Shown piece after piece: positions 8,747-17,541 of a stretch of 64,000 bases of DNA (position 1 is the first letter of the stretch; each line of letters starts with the position of its first letter). The stretch comes from Sagittula stellata E-37 (GTDB taxonomy: Bacteria; Pseudomonadota; Alphaproteobacteria; Rhodobacterales; Rhodobacteraceae). Position numbers and translations under genes: made by a program. The notes below the pieces were generated by a model. It was not told the DNA's origin, searched no databases, and saw only the letters and a list, made by a program, of their open reading frames with translations. The DNA lies in the NCBI RefSeq assembly GCF_039724765.1, contig NZ_CP155729.1, positions 3,109,501 through 3,173,500 on the forward strand. The letters run 5' to 3'.

Positions 8747-9385
8747 ATGATCCGTGCCTTCCGTGCTGCCGCCCTGATCGGCCTGGCAATTGCTTCGACC
8801 ATTTCCGCCCCGGCCCATGCCGATGCCATCCGCAAGGCCGAGACGCTCGTCTCGCTCGAGACAAAGGCGTTGGCCCGGGCGCGCAACGGCCACCTAGAAA
8901 AGCTGGTCACGCCGGTCGCCGCCGCGCAGGGCACGGGGGACATCACCTATTCCAACGCCTGGCTGTCGCGGCAGCCGATCATCTCGACCGGCGGTGCGGA
9001 ATGGCAGTGTCTGTCCGAAGCGCTATACTTCGAGGCGCGCGGAGAAAGCGTGCAGGGCCTCTTCGCTGTGGCCGAGGTCATCCTGAACCGCGTGTCTTCG
9101 CCGCGCTTTCCCGGGTCGGTCTGCGGCGTGGTGAAGCAAGGCACCGGCAAGAAATACGGCTGCCAGTTCACCTACACCTGCGACGGTCATCCCGAACGCA
9201 TTAACGAGCCCGCCGCCTGGGATCGGGTCGGCAAGGTCGCGCAGGTCATGCTGAACGGCGCACCGCGTTCGCTGACGCAGGGGGCCACCTACTACCACAC
9301 CAACGCCGTGCGTCCGAAGTGGTCGCGCAGCTTCATGAAGACGGCCAACATCGGCCAGCACATCTTCTACCGCAATCCGCGCTGA
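8747..9385 (+). CDS. Secreted cell wall hydrolase (SleB/Hydrolase_2 family)
   Basis: A 212-residue exported protein. Residues 1-25 are a signal peptide (MIRAFRAAALIGLAIASTISAP, cleavage near AHA-DA). The C-terminal half (about residue 85 on) is a Hydrolase_2 domain with CLSEALYFEARGES, whose Glu residues are the likely catalytic acids, then VAEVILNRV, and four cysteines consistent with periplasmic disulfides (QCLSEA, VCGVV, GCQF, TCDG). The family cleaves peptidoglycan glycan strands as lytic transglycosylases or related enzymes. The ATG at 8747 is preferred to the longer open frame because it places the signal peptide first and follows AAAAGAGAC. Confidence 0.9.
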   Translation: MIRAFRAAALIGLAIASTISAPAHADAIRKAETLVSLETKALARARNGHLEKLVTPVAAAQGTGDITYSNAWLSRQPIISTGGAEWQCLSEALYFEARGESVQGLFAVAEVILNRVSSPRFPGSVCGVVKQGTGKKYGCQFTYTCDGHPERINEPAAWDRVGKVAQVMLNGAPRSLTQGATYYHTNAVRPKWSRSFMKTANIGQHIFYRNPR

Positions 9386-9532
9386 GCGGCGGCACGCTCC
9401 TCCGCCACCGGCCCTTGCACCCTGCCCCAACGATGGCGCGATGCCGCCATGGGTCCGCGTTTGCCGCTTTCGGCCTGCCACCGCTGCGCAATGCACCCTA
9501 TAGGTGGACCCCACCACCAAACGGGAGTCGTC

Positions 9533-10471
9533 ATGGCCTCTGAAATCCGCCTTGCCTTTGCCCACCCGTCGGAGCGCGCCGTTGCGACCGCCGGCGACAC
9601 ACCGCGCGACCGTATTTCCCTGCGCGACCACATCGTCGAGGCAGAGATCGGCGCCTTTCAGGCGGAACGCGGCATCACGCAGCGTCTGCGGTTCAACGTT
9701 GTGGTCGAGGTCGCGCCCTTCACCGGGACCATCGACGACGACGTGGACCGCATCCTGTCCTACGACAGCGTGACCGAGGCCATCGCCTTCGAGCTGGCCG
9801 CCGAGCGGCTGAACCTACTGGAGACACTGGCCGAGCGCATCGCCGAACGCATCCTGCTGGAACCTCAGGCGCTGCGTGCCTTCGTCCGGATCGAGAAGCT
9901 GGACCGAGGCCCCGGCGCGCTGGGTGTCGAGATCGTGCGCGCCCGCAAGGACGTGGCGGCCCACCTCAATGCGCTGGCGGAGGACGCCGCCTCGGCCCGG
10001 CCGCATCCGCGCGTCGTCTACCTGTCGAACGACGCCATCGCGCATCCCGATCTGGGGCACTGGATCGACGCGCTGGTCGCGGACGGGGCACCGGTGATCC
10101 TGACCACCGGGCTGCCGGCCGCCGCGCCGCTTGAAACCGGCCACCACATGACGCAGCGCCGGGTCGATCTTCTGGCGATCGAGCAGAACGCTTGGCGTCT
10201 GGCGGCGCGGGATCTGCGCTGCAAGGTGGTCGCCACCCGCACCGAACTGGACTGGGCGATGAAGAACGGTCAGACCTGCGTCTGGGCCCCGTCGAAGATC
10301 GTTCTGGACGCCACCGAACCGCCGAGGGTCTCGCCCCGCGACACGGTCGCCCTGTCCGCCTGGTTCGCGGGCGAAATCGAGGCCGCCGAGCTGCTTGTGG
10401 TCGGCGAAAGCCTGCCGGAATCCGCGCCCGTGCCGCTGCGCGGGGTGAAGACCGGGGCGCCGCTGCTCTGA
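9533..10471 (+). CDS. folB: Dihydroneopterin aldolase with a C-terminal kinase-like extension
   Basis: The first about 115 residues after a short leader form the FolB fold (DRISLRDHIVEAEIGAFQ, LSYDSVTEAI, NLLETLAERIAERIL), the folate-pathway enzyme that splits dihydroneopterin. Canonical FolB is about 120 residues; this protein has 312. The added C-terminal half (about residues 160-305) contains ATRTELDWAMKNGQTCVWAP and DTVALSAWFAGEIEAAELLV. These resemble the end of amino-acid-kinase-fold proteins of the MfnE type, although the nucleotide-binding N-terminal part of that fold is not obvious. Long FolB proteins of this kind are common in the family. It stands just upstream of folP; a GGGAG site precedes the ATG. 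Confidence 0.85.
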   Translation: MASEIRLAFAHPSERAVATAGDTPRDRISLRDHIVEAEIGAFQAERGITQRLRFNVVVEVAPFTGTIDDDVDRILSYDSVTEAIAFELAAERLNLLETLAERIAERILLEPQALRAFVRIEKLDRGPGALGVEIVRARKDVAAHLNALAEDAASARPHPRVVYLSNDAIAHPDLGHWIDALVADGAPVILTTGLPAAAPLETGHHMTQRRVDLLAIEQNAWRLAARDLRCKVVATRTELDWAMKNGQTCVWAPSKIVLDATEPPRVSPRDTVALSAWFAGEIEAAELLVVGESLPESAPVPLRGVKTGAPLL

Positions 10472-10521
10472 CGGGCGGCCCCGATCTTGCAAAGGGCCGC
10501 GTTTCCGTTAGTGAAGGCGGC

Positions 10522-11541
10522 ATGAGCAGATCCTACTACAGGCCCCTCGTCCGTTTCGACGCCCCCGTGCCGGAGCACGGCAGCCTGCCGGTGGCTGGCG
10601 GACCTGGATGGTTCCACCTTGCCGTGAAATACGAACGCGGCCAGCGGCCGGAAACCGTTTCCCTGGAAGAGGTTCAGCAGGACTGGCGCGACCGCATCAG
10701 CGCACCGCGTGCCCCGGTGTCCGGCGTCGCCATGGACCGTTGCCGGATCATGGGCATCCTGAACGTCACGCCGGACAGTTTCTCGGATGGCGGGCAATTC
10801 CAGTCATCCGCCGCCGCGCTGAACCATGCGCGTGCGCTGGTGGAGGCCGGGGCGGATATCATCGACGTCGGCGGCGAAAGCACGCGGCCCGGGGCGCTGG
10901 CCGTCCCCCGCGAGGCCGAGATCGCACGGGTCGAGCCGGTGATCCGGGCCATCGCGACCGAGATTGCCGCCCCCGTCTCCATCGACACCCGCAAGTCGGT
11001 GGTGGCAGAAGCGGCGGTCGATGCAGGCGCACGGCTGGTCAACGACATCTCGGGCTTTGTCTACGATCCGATGCTGGCGCGCTTTTGCGCCGAACGGAAT
11101 CTGCCGGTCTGCGTCATGCACATGATGGGCGAACCGGAGACGATGCAGGACGATCCGACCTTCGAAGATGTGCTGCTGGACGTCTACGACTTCCTCGAAC
11201 GGCAGATCCTCAAGCTGGAAGACATCGGAATCCCGCGCAAGAACATCGTCGTCGATCCTGGCATCGGCTTCGGCAAGCTGATGCACCACAACCTTGCCCT
11301 TCTGGGCAACGTATCGCTGTATCACGGTCTTGGCTGTGCGATCCTCGTGGGCGCGTCGCGCAAAGGTTTTGTCGGCAAGCTTACCGGGGCCGAGAAGGCC
11401 ACCGACCGGATGCCCGGCTCTGTTGCCTGCGCGCTGGCCGTGGCGGCACAGGGCGTCCAGATCGTTCGGGTTCACGACGTGGCAGAGACGGCGCAGGCGC
11501 TGACGATGCTGCGGGCAATACAAGGGAGAGGCAAGACATGA
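10522..11541 (+). CDS. folP: Dihydropteroate synthase
   Basis: FolP joins p-aminobenzoate to dihydropterin pyrophosphate in folate synthesis and is the sulfonamide target. The TIM-barrel signatures are clear: [16 protein letters not shown] (residues about 76-91), [33 protein letters not shown] and [10 protein letters not shown] 70-residue N-terminal extension precedes the barrel, giving 339 residues against about 280 for the short form; this extension is usual in Rhodobacteraceae. The stop overlaps the glmM start as ATGA, so folP and glmM are translationally coupled. Confidence 0.96.
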   Translation: MSRSYYRPLVRFDAPVPEHGSLPVAGGPGWFHLAVKYERGQRPETVSLEEVQQDWRDRISAPRAPVSGVAMDRCRIMGILNVTPDSFSDGGQFQSSAAALNHARALVEAGADIIDVGGESTRPGALAVPREAEIARVEPVIRAIATEIAAPVSIDTRKSVVAEAAVDAGARLVNDISGFVYDPMLARFCAERNLPVCVMHMMGEPETMQDDPTFEDVLLDVYDFLERQILKLEDIGIPRKNIVVDPGIGFGKLMHHNLALLGNVSLYHGLGCAILVGASRKGFVGKLTGAEKATDRMPGSVACALAVAAQGVQIVRVHDVAETAQALTMLRAIQGRGKT

Positions 11542-12893
11542 GCCGCAAGTTGTTCGGCACCGATGGCGTGCGAGGCAAGGCCAACACCTATCCGATGACG
11601 GTCGAACTCGCCGTGGCGCTTGGTGCCGCGGTGGGCCGCCACTTCCGCAACGAACACGGCGGTGTGCACCGCGTGGTGATCGGCAAGGACACGCGCCTGT
11701 CGGGCTACATGTTCGAGAACGCGCTGACCGCGGGCCTGACATCGACCGGCATGAACGTTCTGCTGCTGGGGCCGGTGCCGACCCCTGCGGTGGGGCTGCT
11801 GACGACCTCGATGCGCGCCGATCTGGGGATCATGATCTCGGCCAGCCACAACCCGGCGGACGACAACGGCATCAAGTTCTTCGGCCCCGACGGGTTCAAG
11901 CTGTCCGACGCGGTCGAGGCGGAAATCGAGGGGCTGGTCGAAGGCGGCGTGCACGCCGCGCAGCCGCAGAACATCGGCCGGGCGAAGCGGATCGACGACG
12001 GCCGCTTCCGCTACCAGGAACGGATCAAGGGTACGCTGCCCTCCGGCCTCAGGCTGGACGGCATCAAGGTGGTCGTGGATTGCGCCAACGGCGCCGCCTA
12101 CAAGACCGCGCCCGAGGTTCTGTGGGAGCTGGGCGCCGACGTGGTGCCGCTGGGAACGAACCCCAATGGACTGAACATCAACGACAAATGCGGCTCCACC
12201 CATCCGCAGGCCGCGGCCGAGGCGGTCGTCGCGCACGGCGCGGACGTCGGGCTGTGCCTCGATGGCGACGCGGACCGGATCATCCTGATCGACGAGACCG
12301 GGACGGTGGTCGACGGCGACCAGATCATGGCGCTGCTGGCGGACCGCTGGGCGGAAGAAGACCGCCTGAAGGGCGGCGCGCTGGTGGCCACCGTGATGTC
12401 GAACCTCGGGCTGGAACGCTTTCTGGACGGGCGCGGGCTGCGGCTTGAGCGCACGGCTGTCGGCGACCGCTACGTGGTGGAACGGATGCGCGCGGGGGGG
12501 TTCAACCTCGGCGGCGAACAGTCGGGCCACATCGTGATGACCGATTATGCCACCACGGGCGACGGTCTGATGGCGGGGCTGCAGTTCCTGGCCGAGATGG
12601 TGCGCACCGGCCGCCGCGCATCGGAGCTGACGCGCAGCTTCGCGCCGGTGCCGCAATTGCTGAAGAACGTCCGTTTCGGGCCCGGTGTGGCACCGCTCGA
12701 CTCCGAGCAGGTGAAGGCGGTGATCCGAGATGCGGAGGCACGGCTGGCAGGCAAGGGTCGGCTCTTGATCCGCAAGTCGGGTACGGAGCCGCTGATCCGG
12801 GTCATGGCCGAATGCGAGGACGACGCCCTTCTGCTGTCGGTGGTCGACGGCATCGTGGCAGAAGTCGAAGCGGTCGCGCGGACGGAGGCCTGA
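11538..12893 (+). CDS. glmM: Phosphoglucosamine mutase
   Basis: GlmM converts glucosamine-6-phosphate to glucosamine-1-phosphate, feeding UDP-GlcNAc for peptidoglycan and LPS. It opens with [18 protein letters not shown]. The phosphoserine loop [14 protein letters not shown] places the catalytic Ser at residue 103. The metal-binding loop is [10 protein letters not shown], the sugar loop is GGEQSGHI, and the phosphate-binding loop [12 protein letters not shown] is near the C-terminus. The coupling of folP with glmM is a common gene order, and AGGGAGAGG lies just before the start. Confidence 0.97.
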   Translation: MSRKLFGTDGVRGKANTYPMTVELAVALGAAVGRHFRNEHGGVHRVVIGKDTRLSGYMFENALTAGLTSTGMNVLLLGPVPTPAVGLLTTSMRADLGIMISASHNPADDNGIKFFGPDGFKLSDAVEAEIEGLVEGGVHAAQPQNIGRAKRIDDGRFRYQERIKGTLPSGLRLDGIKVVVDCANGAAYKTAPEVLWELGADVVPLGTNPNGLNINDKCGSTHPQAAAEAVVAHGADVGLCLDGDADRIILIDETGTVVDGDQIMALLADRWAEEDRLKGGALVATVMSNLGLERFLDGRGLRLERTAVGDRYVVERMRAGGFNLGGEQSGHIVMTDYATTGDGLMAGLQFLAEMVRTGRRASELTRSFAPVPQLLKNVRFGPGVAPLDSEQVKAVIRDAEARLAGKGRLLIRKSGTEPLIRVMAECEDDALLLSVVDGIVAEVEAVARTEA

Positions 12894-12916
12894 GCCGAGG
12901 GCGGGCGCCCTGCCCC

Positions 12917-13450
12917 TCAGCGGTAACCGCGCCGGGTCGTCCGGCGCGGTCGGAACGGCGCCCTGAGCGTGGCCCAGAGCCGCGCGAGGAACCCGAAGAT
13001 CAGGCTGAGCCCCAGCCAGCCCGCGAGAAACCCCGTTCCCGCAAAGACCGCGCCCTCGAACGTCGCCGGGACAGCCGGTTTGAATACCTCGAAGGCGCGT
13101 TCCGCGATCTCCCGGTCCCCCATGTGGCTGGCGAGCCGCGCGCGCATGAAGGGGCCTGCGCCTTCCAGCGTGGCCAGCGCGTCTGCCAGGCGGTCGTGGC
13201 GGGCAATGTCTTCGGCCATGTTGCCCGCCTGCGTCTGGGCCAGCGACCCTTCGGCGCCCAACTGGCGGAGGTATTCGGCAAGCGTCATGTCGACGGCTTC
13301 GGCGTCGGCCTCGTAACGGTCGATCTGGCGCGCCAGTTCGTCCACTGTGCCGCCGAGACGCTGCATGTATTGCTGAGAGAATTCCGGGAATTGCGATGCG
13401 CCCACCGCACCCGTCAAGCCGCCCGCGAGTGCCAGTGCCCGCCCGATCAT
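12917..13450 (-). CDS. DUF2937 family membrane protein
   Basis: A 177-residue protein of the DUF2937 family. It begins with a hydrophobic segment (IGRALALAGGLTGAVGASQF), has a central helical region rich in Asp, Glu, Ala and Arg (about residues 25-130, probably coiled or helical bundle) and a C-terminal transmembrane helix (FEGAVFAGTGFLAGWLGLSL) followed by an Arg-rich tail. The topology suggests an inner-membrane protein with a periplasmic helical domain. The function is unknown. It is convergent with glmM (23-base gap) and co-directional with proS. Confidence 0.85.
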   Translation of the reverse strand: MIGRALALAGGLTGAVGASQFPEFSQQYMQRLGGTVDELARQIDRYEADAEAVDMTLAEYLRQLGAEGSLAQTQAGNMAEDIARHDRLADALATLEGAGPFMRARLASHMGDREIAERAFEVFKPAVPATFEGAVFAGTGFLAGWLGLSLIFGFLARLWATLRAPFRPRRTTRRGYR

Positions 13451-13582
13451 CGCCTCTGCTCCTGCCGTTTTTCCGGCCAGCTTAAAGCCACCTGCCGCGT
13501 CGCATCAAGCGGGACAGACAGGACAGGCGAACGGGGGTTGCAGGGAGAGCGCAGGCCCGTCTCGCGGGCCCGCGCCTCACGG

Positions 13583-14920
13583 TCAGTGGTTGGCGTAGAT
13601 CTGGCGGATGCGTTCCACCGCCTGTTCGGGCGGCATTTCCTCGCTTTCGCCGGTGCGGCGCGAGGTCAGCTCGACCACGCCGTTCTTCAGCCCGCGCGGG
13701 CCGACGGTGATCCGCCACGGCAGGCCGATCAGGTCCATGGTGGCGAACTTGCCCCCGGCCCGTTCGTCGGTGTCGTCGTAAAGCGGTTCCAGCCCGGACT
13801 TAACGAGGTCGAGGTAGATCGCCTCGCAAGCGGCGTCGGCCTCTGCGTCGCCCTGCTTGAGGTTGATGATGCCGCAATGGAACGGCGTCACGCCCTCGGG
13901 CCAGATGATGCCCTTGTCGTCATGCGACGCTTCGATGATGGCACCCAGCAGGCGGCTGACGCCGATCCCGTGGGACCCCATGTGCACCGGCACCTGCGCG
14001 CCGGAGTGGTCCTGCACCACGGCGTTCATCGCGTCGGAGTACTTCGTTCCGAAGTAGAAGATCTGGCCGACCTCGATGCCGCGCGCGGTGCGGCGGCGCT
14101 CTTCGGGGATTTCGCCGAACAGAGCCTCGTCGTGGGTCTCGTCGGTGCGCGCGTAGCGGGAGGTAAACTCCTCCAGCACGGACTGGCACTCTTCGACGCT
14201 GTCGTAGTCGATGTCGCGGGTGCCGAACTTCAGATCGGTGATTTCGCTGTCGTAGAAGACCTCCGACTCGCCCGTTTCCGCCAGCACGAGGAATTCGTGC
14301 GTGTAATCGCCGCCGATCGGGCCGCCATCGGCGCGCATCGGGATGGCCTGCAGGCCCATGCGTTCGTAGGTGCGCAAGTAGCTGACGAGGTGGCGGTTAT
14401 AAGCGTGCAGCGCATCCTCTTTGGTGAGGTCGAAGTTGTAGCCGTCCTTCATCAGGAACTCGCGGCCGCGCATGACGCCGAAGCGGGGACGCACCTCGTC
14501 GCGGAACTTCCACTGGATGTGGTAGAGCGTCAGCGGCAGGTCCTTGTAGGACCGGACGTAGCTGCGGAAGATGTCGGTGATCAGTTCTTCGTTCGTCGGA
14601 CCATACAGCATGTCGCGGCCGTGACGGTCGGTGATGCGCAGCATCTCTTCGCCGTAAGCCTCGTAACGACCGGATTCGCGCCAGAGGTCCGCCGATTGCA
14701 GCGTCGGCATAAGAAGCGGGATATGCCCCGCGCGCTGCTGCTCCTCGTGAACGATGTTCTCGATCTTCTTGAGGACCTTGTAGCCCAGCGGCAGCCAGGA
14801 ATAGATGCCCGCCTGCGCCTGCTTGATCATGCCGGCCCGCAACATGAGCCGGTGCGAGACGATCTGCGCCTCGGACGGGGTTTCCTTGAGGACGGGCAGG
14901 AAGTAGCGGCTGAGGCGCAT
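13583..14920 (-). CDS. proS: Proline--tRNA ligase, short alphaproteobacterial type
   Basis: A 445-residue class II prolyl-tRNA synthetase. Motif 1 ([18 protein letters not shown]), motif 2 ([21 protein letters not shown]) and motif 3 ([15 protein letters not shown]) are all present. The roughly 180-residue editing (INS) domain that separates motifs 2 and 3 in E. coli is absent, as usual in alphaproteobacteria. Editing of Ala-tRNA(Pro) would then rely on a free ProXp/YbaK-type protein elsewhere. The ATG at 14920 ([13 protein letters not shown]) is chosen because homologues start there, although the frame is open 11 codons further upstream. Confidence 0.95.
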   Translation of the reverse strand: MRLSRYFLPVLKETPSEAQIVSHRLMLRAGMIKQAQAGIYSWLPLGYKVLKKIENIVHEEQQRAGHIPLLMPTLQSADLWRESGRYEAYGEEMLRITDRHGRDMLYGPTNEELITDIFRSYVRSYKDLPLTLYHIQWKFRDEVRPRFGVMRGREFLMKDGYNFDLTKEDALHAYNRHLVSYLRTYERMGLQAIPMRADGGPIGGDYTHEFLVLAETGESEVFYDSEITDLKFGTRDIDYDSVEECQSVLEEFTSRYARTDETHDEALFGEIPEERRRTARGIEVGQIFYFGTKYSDAMNAVVQDHSGAQVPVHMGSHGIGVSRLLGAIIEASHDDKGIIWPEGVTPFHCGIINLKQGDAEADAACEAIYLDLVKSGLEPLYDDTDERAGGKFATMDLIGLPWRITVGPRGLKNGVVELTSRRTGESEEMPPEQAVERIRQIYANH

Positions 14921-15086
14921 CGGGTCTGGACCTTGCAAAAAGAGGGTTTCCACGCGGTTTAGAGGCTCGCGCGGGGGGTTTGCAAGCCTTCTGGCGGTGC
15001 GGCGTGCGCGGGCGGCGTTTGCACGGCTTGGAAGGCGGCGGATCGGCGGGGCGCGACAGGCCGTCCGCGGCCGGGTTCATGGGCGG

Positions 15087-16004
15087 TCAGTTGCCGCCGA
15101 CCAGCCTGAACAGCCAGACGACCAGCGGCAGGGTCAGCACGGCGGCAAGCGTCTGGGAGGTGATGATCCCCGCCATGAACGGCCCGTCGCCGCCAAGTTG
15201 CCGCGTCAGCACGTAGGCCGTGGGCGCCGTCGGGATGGCGGAGAACACCACGAGGATCAGCGCCGAGACGGGCTCAAGCCCCATGGCGAAAGCCACGACA
15301 GTGGCAAGCACCGGCATGGCGAACAGCCGCAACGCGTCGATGCCTGCCAGCGCGGCCATGTCCTGCCTCAGCGCCTGCGGTTGCAGGGCCGCGCCGACGC
15401 ACAGAAGGCCGAGCGGCAGGCTCCCCTGTGCCAGCAGAGAGAACAGCGCGGCAGAGCCGAAGGGCAACCCGGTGCCGGCCAGCGCCACGGCGATTCCCGC
15501 AAGGCAGGCGAGGATCAGCGGGTTGGTGAAGATCGTCCGCACCAGTCTGCGCCAACGGCCTGACGCGCCGCCTTCGCTGAGCGCGAGGATCGACAGCAGG
15601 TTCACCAGCGGCACCGCGATGGCGAGGTAGACCGCCGCGCGGGAAAGGCCCTCGCTTCCCGCAAGGCTCGTGATCGCGGCGACCCCGAGGTAGGTGTTGA
15701 ACCGCAGCACACCCTGCAGCGCCGGGCCGAAACGGGCGGCGGGTGCCGGTCTCAGCCAGCGCGCAAAGGCCAGAAGCGCCGCCGCGATCAGCAGCAACGC
15801 CACCGCCGCCACGCCGAGGCGCAAAACCTCCGGATCGCGGATCGGCGCGCGGGCCAGGCTGGAAAACAGGAGCGCCGGGAACATGAAGAAGTAGTTCATG
15901 CGCTCGGCAGCGGGCCAGAACCCTTCGGCGGGGAACCCCTTGCGGGCCAGCAGGAACCCCGCGCAGATCAGCGCGAAAAGCGGCCATATCGTCAGGAAGA
16001 GCAT
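15087..16004 (-). CDS. AEC-family transporter (auxin efflux carrier-like)
   Basis: A 305-residue integral membrane protein with about ten hydrophobic helices in two inverted halves. The conserved family features are the opening helix MLFLTIWPLFALICAGFLLA, a break with NTYLGV, and SAIPTAPTAYVLTRQLGGD near the C-terminus (crossover region). Bacterial AEC proteins export or take up small organic acids such as malate or malonate, but the substrate cannot be read from sequence. It is transcribed alone, in the same direction as proS, with a 166-base gap. Confidence 0.88.
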   Translation of the reverse strand: MLFLTIWPLFALICAGFLLARKGFPAEGFWPAAERMNYFFMFPALLFSSLARAPIRDPEVLRLGVAAVALLLIAAALLAFARWLRPAPAARFGPALQGVLRFNTYLGVAAITSLAGSEGLSRAAVYLAIAVPLVNLLSILALSEGGASGRWRRLVRTIFTNPLILACLAGIAVALAGTGLPFGSAALFSLLAQGSLPLGLLCVGAALQPQALRQDMAALAGIDALRLFAMPVLATVVAFAMGLEPVSALILVVFSAIPTAPTAYVLTRQLGGDGPFMAGIITSQTLAAVLTLPLVVWLFRLVGGN

Positions 16005-16060
16005 CTCAGCCCTGCCCCGTGCCTGCCACGCGTCGATCCGTCATGCCCCTTGCCCCCGGA

Positions 16061-16093
16061 AAAAAGAAAGCGCCATCCGCTGGGAATGGCGCA
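16061..16093 (-). terminator. Rho-independent terminator for the 56-residue gene
   Basis: The stem ATGGCGC/GCGCCAT (16071-16077 with 16087-16093) has a 9-base loop. On the minus strand it is followed by a T-rich run (TTTCTTTTTT, 16061-16070). It lies 76 bases after the stop of the small secreted protein gene. Confidence 0.75.
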
Positions 16094-16168
16094 AAACCCG
16101 CATGGGGTAAAGCGTCGCCCGCCGTCCCTTGGGACAGGCAGGGCGCGCCGGGGCGATCAGGTCAGCCG

Positions 16169-16339
16169 TCAGCCAGCCTTGCCGGGGTGCGGCGAGGGCG
16201 ATGTGCCCTCCACGTTCATGACCTTGGGAACCGGAGCGAAGACCCCGGCGTGGCGGTTGTCGTTTTCGGCATAACCGACGGCAGTGATAAACATCGACAG
16301 AACGAGCACGAAGAATACGAACAGGGGCGGTCTGGGCAT
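16169..16339 (-). CDS. Small secreted or membrane-anchored protein (56 residues)
   Basis: An open frame of 56 codons. Residues 5-22 are hydrophobic (PLFVFFVLVLSMFITAVGYA), giving either a signal peptide cleaved near GYA or a single membrane anchor. The remaining about 33 residues include GVFAPVPKVMNVEGTSPSP and end HPGKAG. An AGG lies about 9 bases before the ATG and a clear T-tailed terminator follows, which together support a real transcribed gene. No family is recognised. It is transcribed in the same direction as the LuxR gene upstream. Confidence 0.6.
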   Translation of the reverse strand: MPRPPLFVFFVLVLSMFITAVGYAENDNRHAGVFAPVPKVMNVEGTSPSPHPGKAG

Positions 16340-16593
16340 AGAAGGCACCTATGAGACTAAAGGCAATGGCAGCAACGGGATAGAGTTAAGCACGATGCCC
16401 CCCGATGCGCCAAGCGCCCCGGGATCACGAGCGGGTGTGTGCGCGGAAGGACGCCAGACGCCCGCGCGCGATGACCGAAAACCGCCGATGGTGGTGCGGT
16501 CCTGTCGCGGGCCAGTGTCTGACGGGTCGTTTAACACACTGCCTTTTATGGGCTTTTCGAAAGGCTGCCCCAGACGCGGGCAAACTCTTGACC

Positions 16594-17415
16594 TTACGGC
16601 GCTTCGTCCAGTTGCGTCACCCAGAGCTGGTTGAGGAAGGCGAGCTTGGCGATGGCCTGCGCCGTCGTCTCCACCCTCAGGTGGTCGCGGGCGCGCGACA
16701 GGTGCCGCTCGATCGTCGAGGCCGCCATGCCGGTGATCTGGGTGATGTCGGCCTGCGTCTTGCCATCGGCGACCCATTGCAGGCATTCGCGCTGGCGGGG
16801 CGTGAGCCGCGCGGCGGCGACCGGCAGCGGCAACTGGCTGAGCTTGAAATGCGCCATGTGGGTCAGGGCCAACAGGGCATCGGAGTGGTCCCGCCAATGG
16901 GCATCGACCAACTCTTGCGGGACCTCGCGCGGCGCGGCCAGCCCCATCGCCCCTTTCGAGCGCGGCGCACCCACAGGGAAGCTGACGGAATAGCCCGCGC
17001 GGCTCCGGCCCAGCTTGTCCATGGTGCGGATTTCCTGCGGCGACAGGCGCCCGGCGGCACGTTCGTCATGCACCCAGCCCCAGGAACAGGCACCGCAGTT
17101 GTCCCGTGTCCAGCGGTAGTCGGCGGATTGCAGGTAAAGCCCGGTCGTGTGGAACGCGATCACCCGGTCCAGCGCATGTGTCGAAAGGAACATCGCATCC
17201 GCCGGGTCGCCGATCCCCGCCCCGGTGCGGTAGCGCGTGTAGCCGTAGTTGATGCGCTCGAACCCCATGGCGCGGGCGGCGGCCACGAAAACCGCCCAGG
17301 CGATTTCCATGTCGGGCGCTTCGGCGATGGCGGCCACGCGGCCCAGTGCCTCGGACTGGCTGAGGGCCGGAAGCGGCGCGCATCCGGCGGCCGAGGGGCG
17401 CATGTGGCTTGTCAT
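16594..17415 (-). CDS. LuxR-family regulator with autoinducer-binding-type domain
   Basis: A 273-residue protein. About residues 35-190 match the LuxR/TraR sensory domain, and residues 205-265 form a LuxR helix-turn-helix (LTPRQRECLQWVADGKTQAD, then ITGMAASTIERHLSRARDHL). In the sensory domain YLQSADYRW keeps the Asp that contacts the lactone amide in TraR, but the usual DP pair is absent and the pocket has DNCGACSWGW, so ligand binding may be altered. No luxI homologue is in the window, so it is a LuxR solo here. It is divergent from the AI-2E-family exporter gene across about 126 bases. Confidence 0.88.
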   Translation of the reverse strand: MTSHMRPSAAGCAPLPALSQSEALGRVAAIAEAPDMEIAWAVFVAAARAMGFERINYGYTRYRTGAGIGDPADAMFLSTHALDRVIAFHTTGLYLQSADYRWTRDNCGACSWGWVHDERAAGRLSPQEIRTMDKLGRSRAGYSVSFPVGAPRSKGAMGLAAPREVPQELVDAHWRDHSDALLALTHMAHFKLSQLPLPVAAARLTPRQRECLQWVADGKTQADITQITGMAASTIERHLSRARDHLRVETTAQAIAKLAFLNQLWVTQLDEAP

Positions 17416-17541
17416 GCAAGACCTGCTAGACTGTGCCGGTGAATTTGTCAGGTCGGCATATCGGACTTGACAGGACCCGCCTGCGGCCTTGAAACCGGCG
17501 CCTGCGCGGGCGATTGTGGCGGCGCAGCAAAAGGAGCGCCC

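Noticed and set aside
12812..14962. 716-codon plus-strand frame over DUF2937 and proS
   Set aside because: It runs antisense to a clear prolyl-tRNA synthetase and shows no protein motif.
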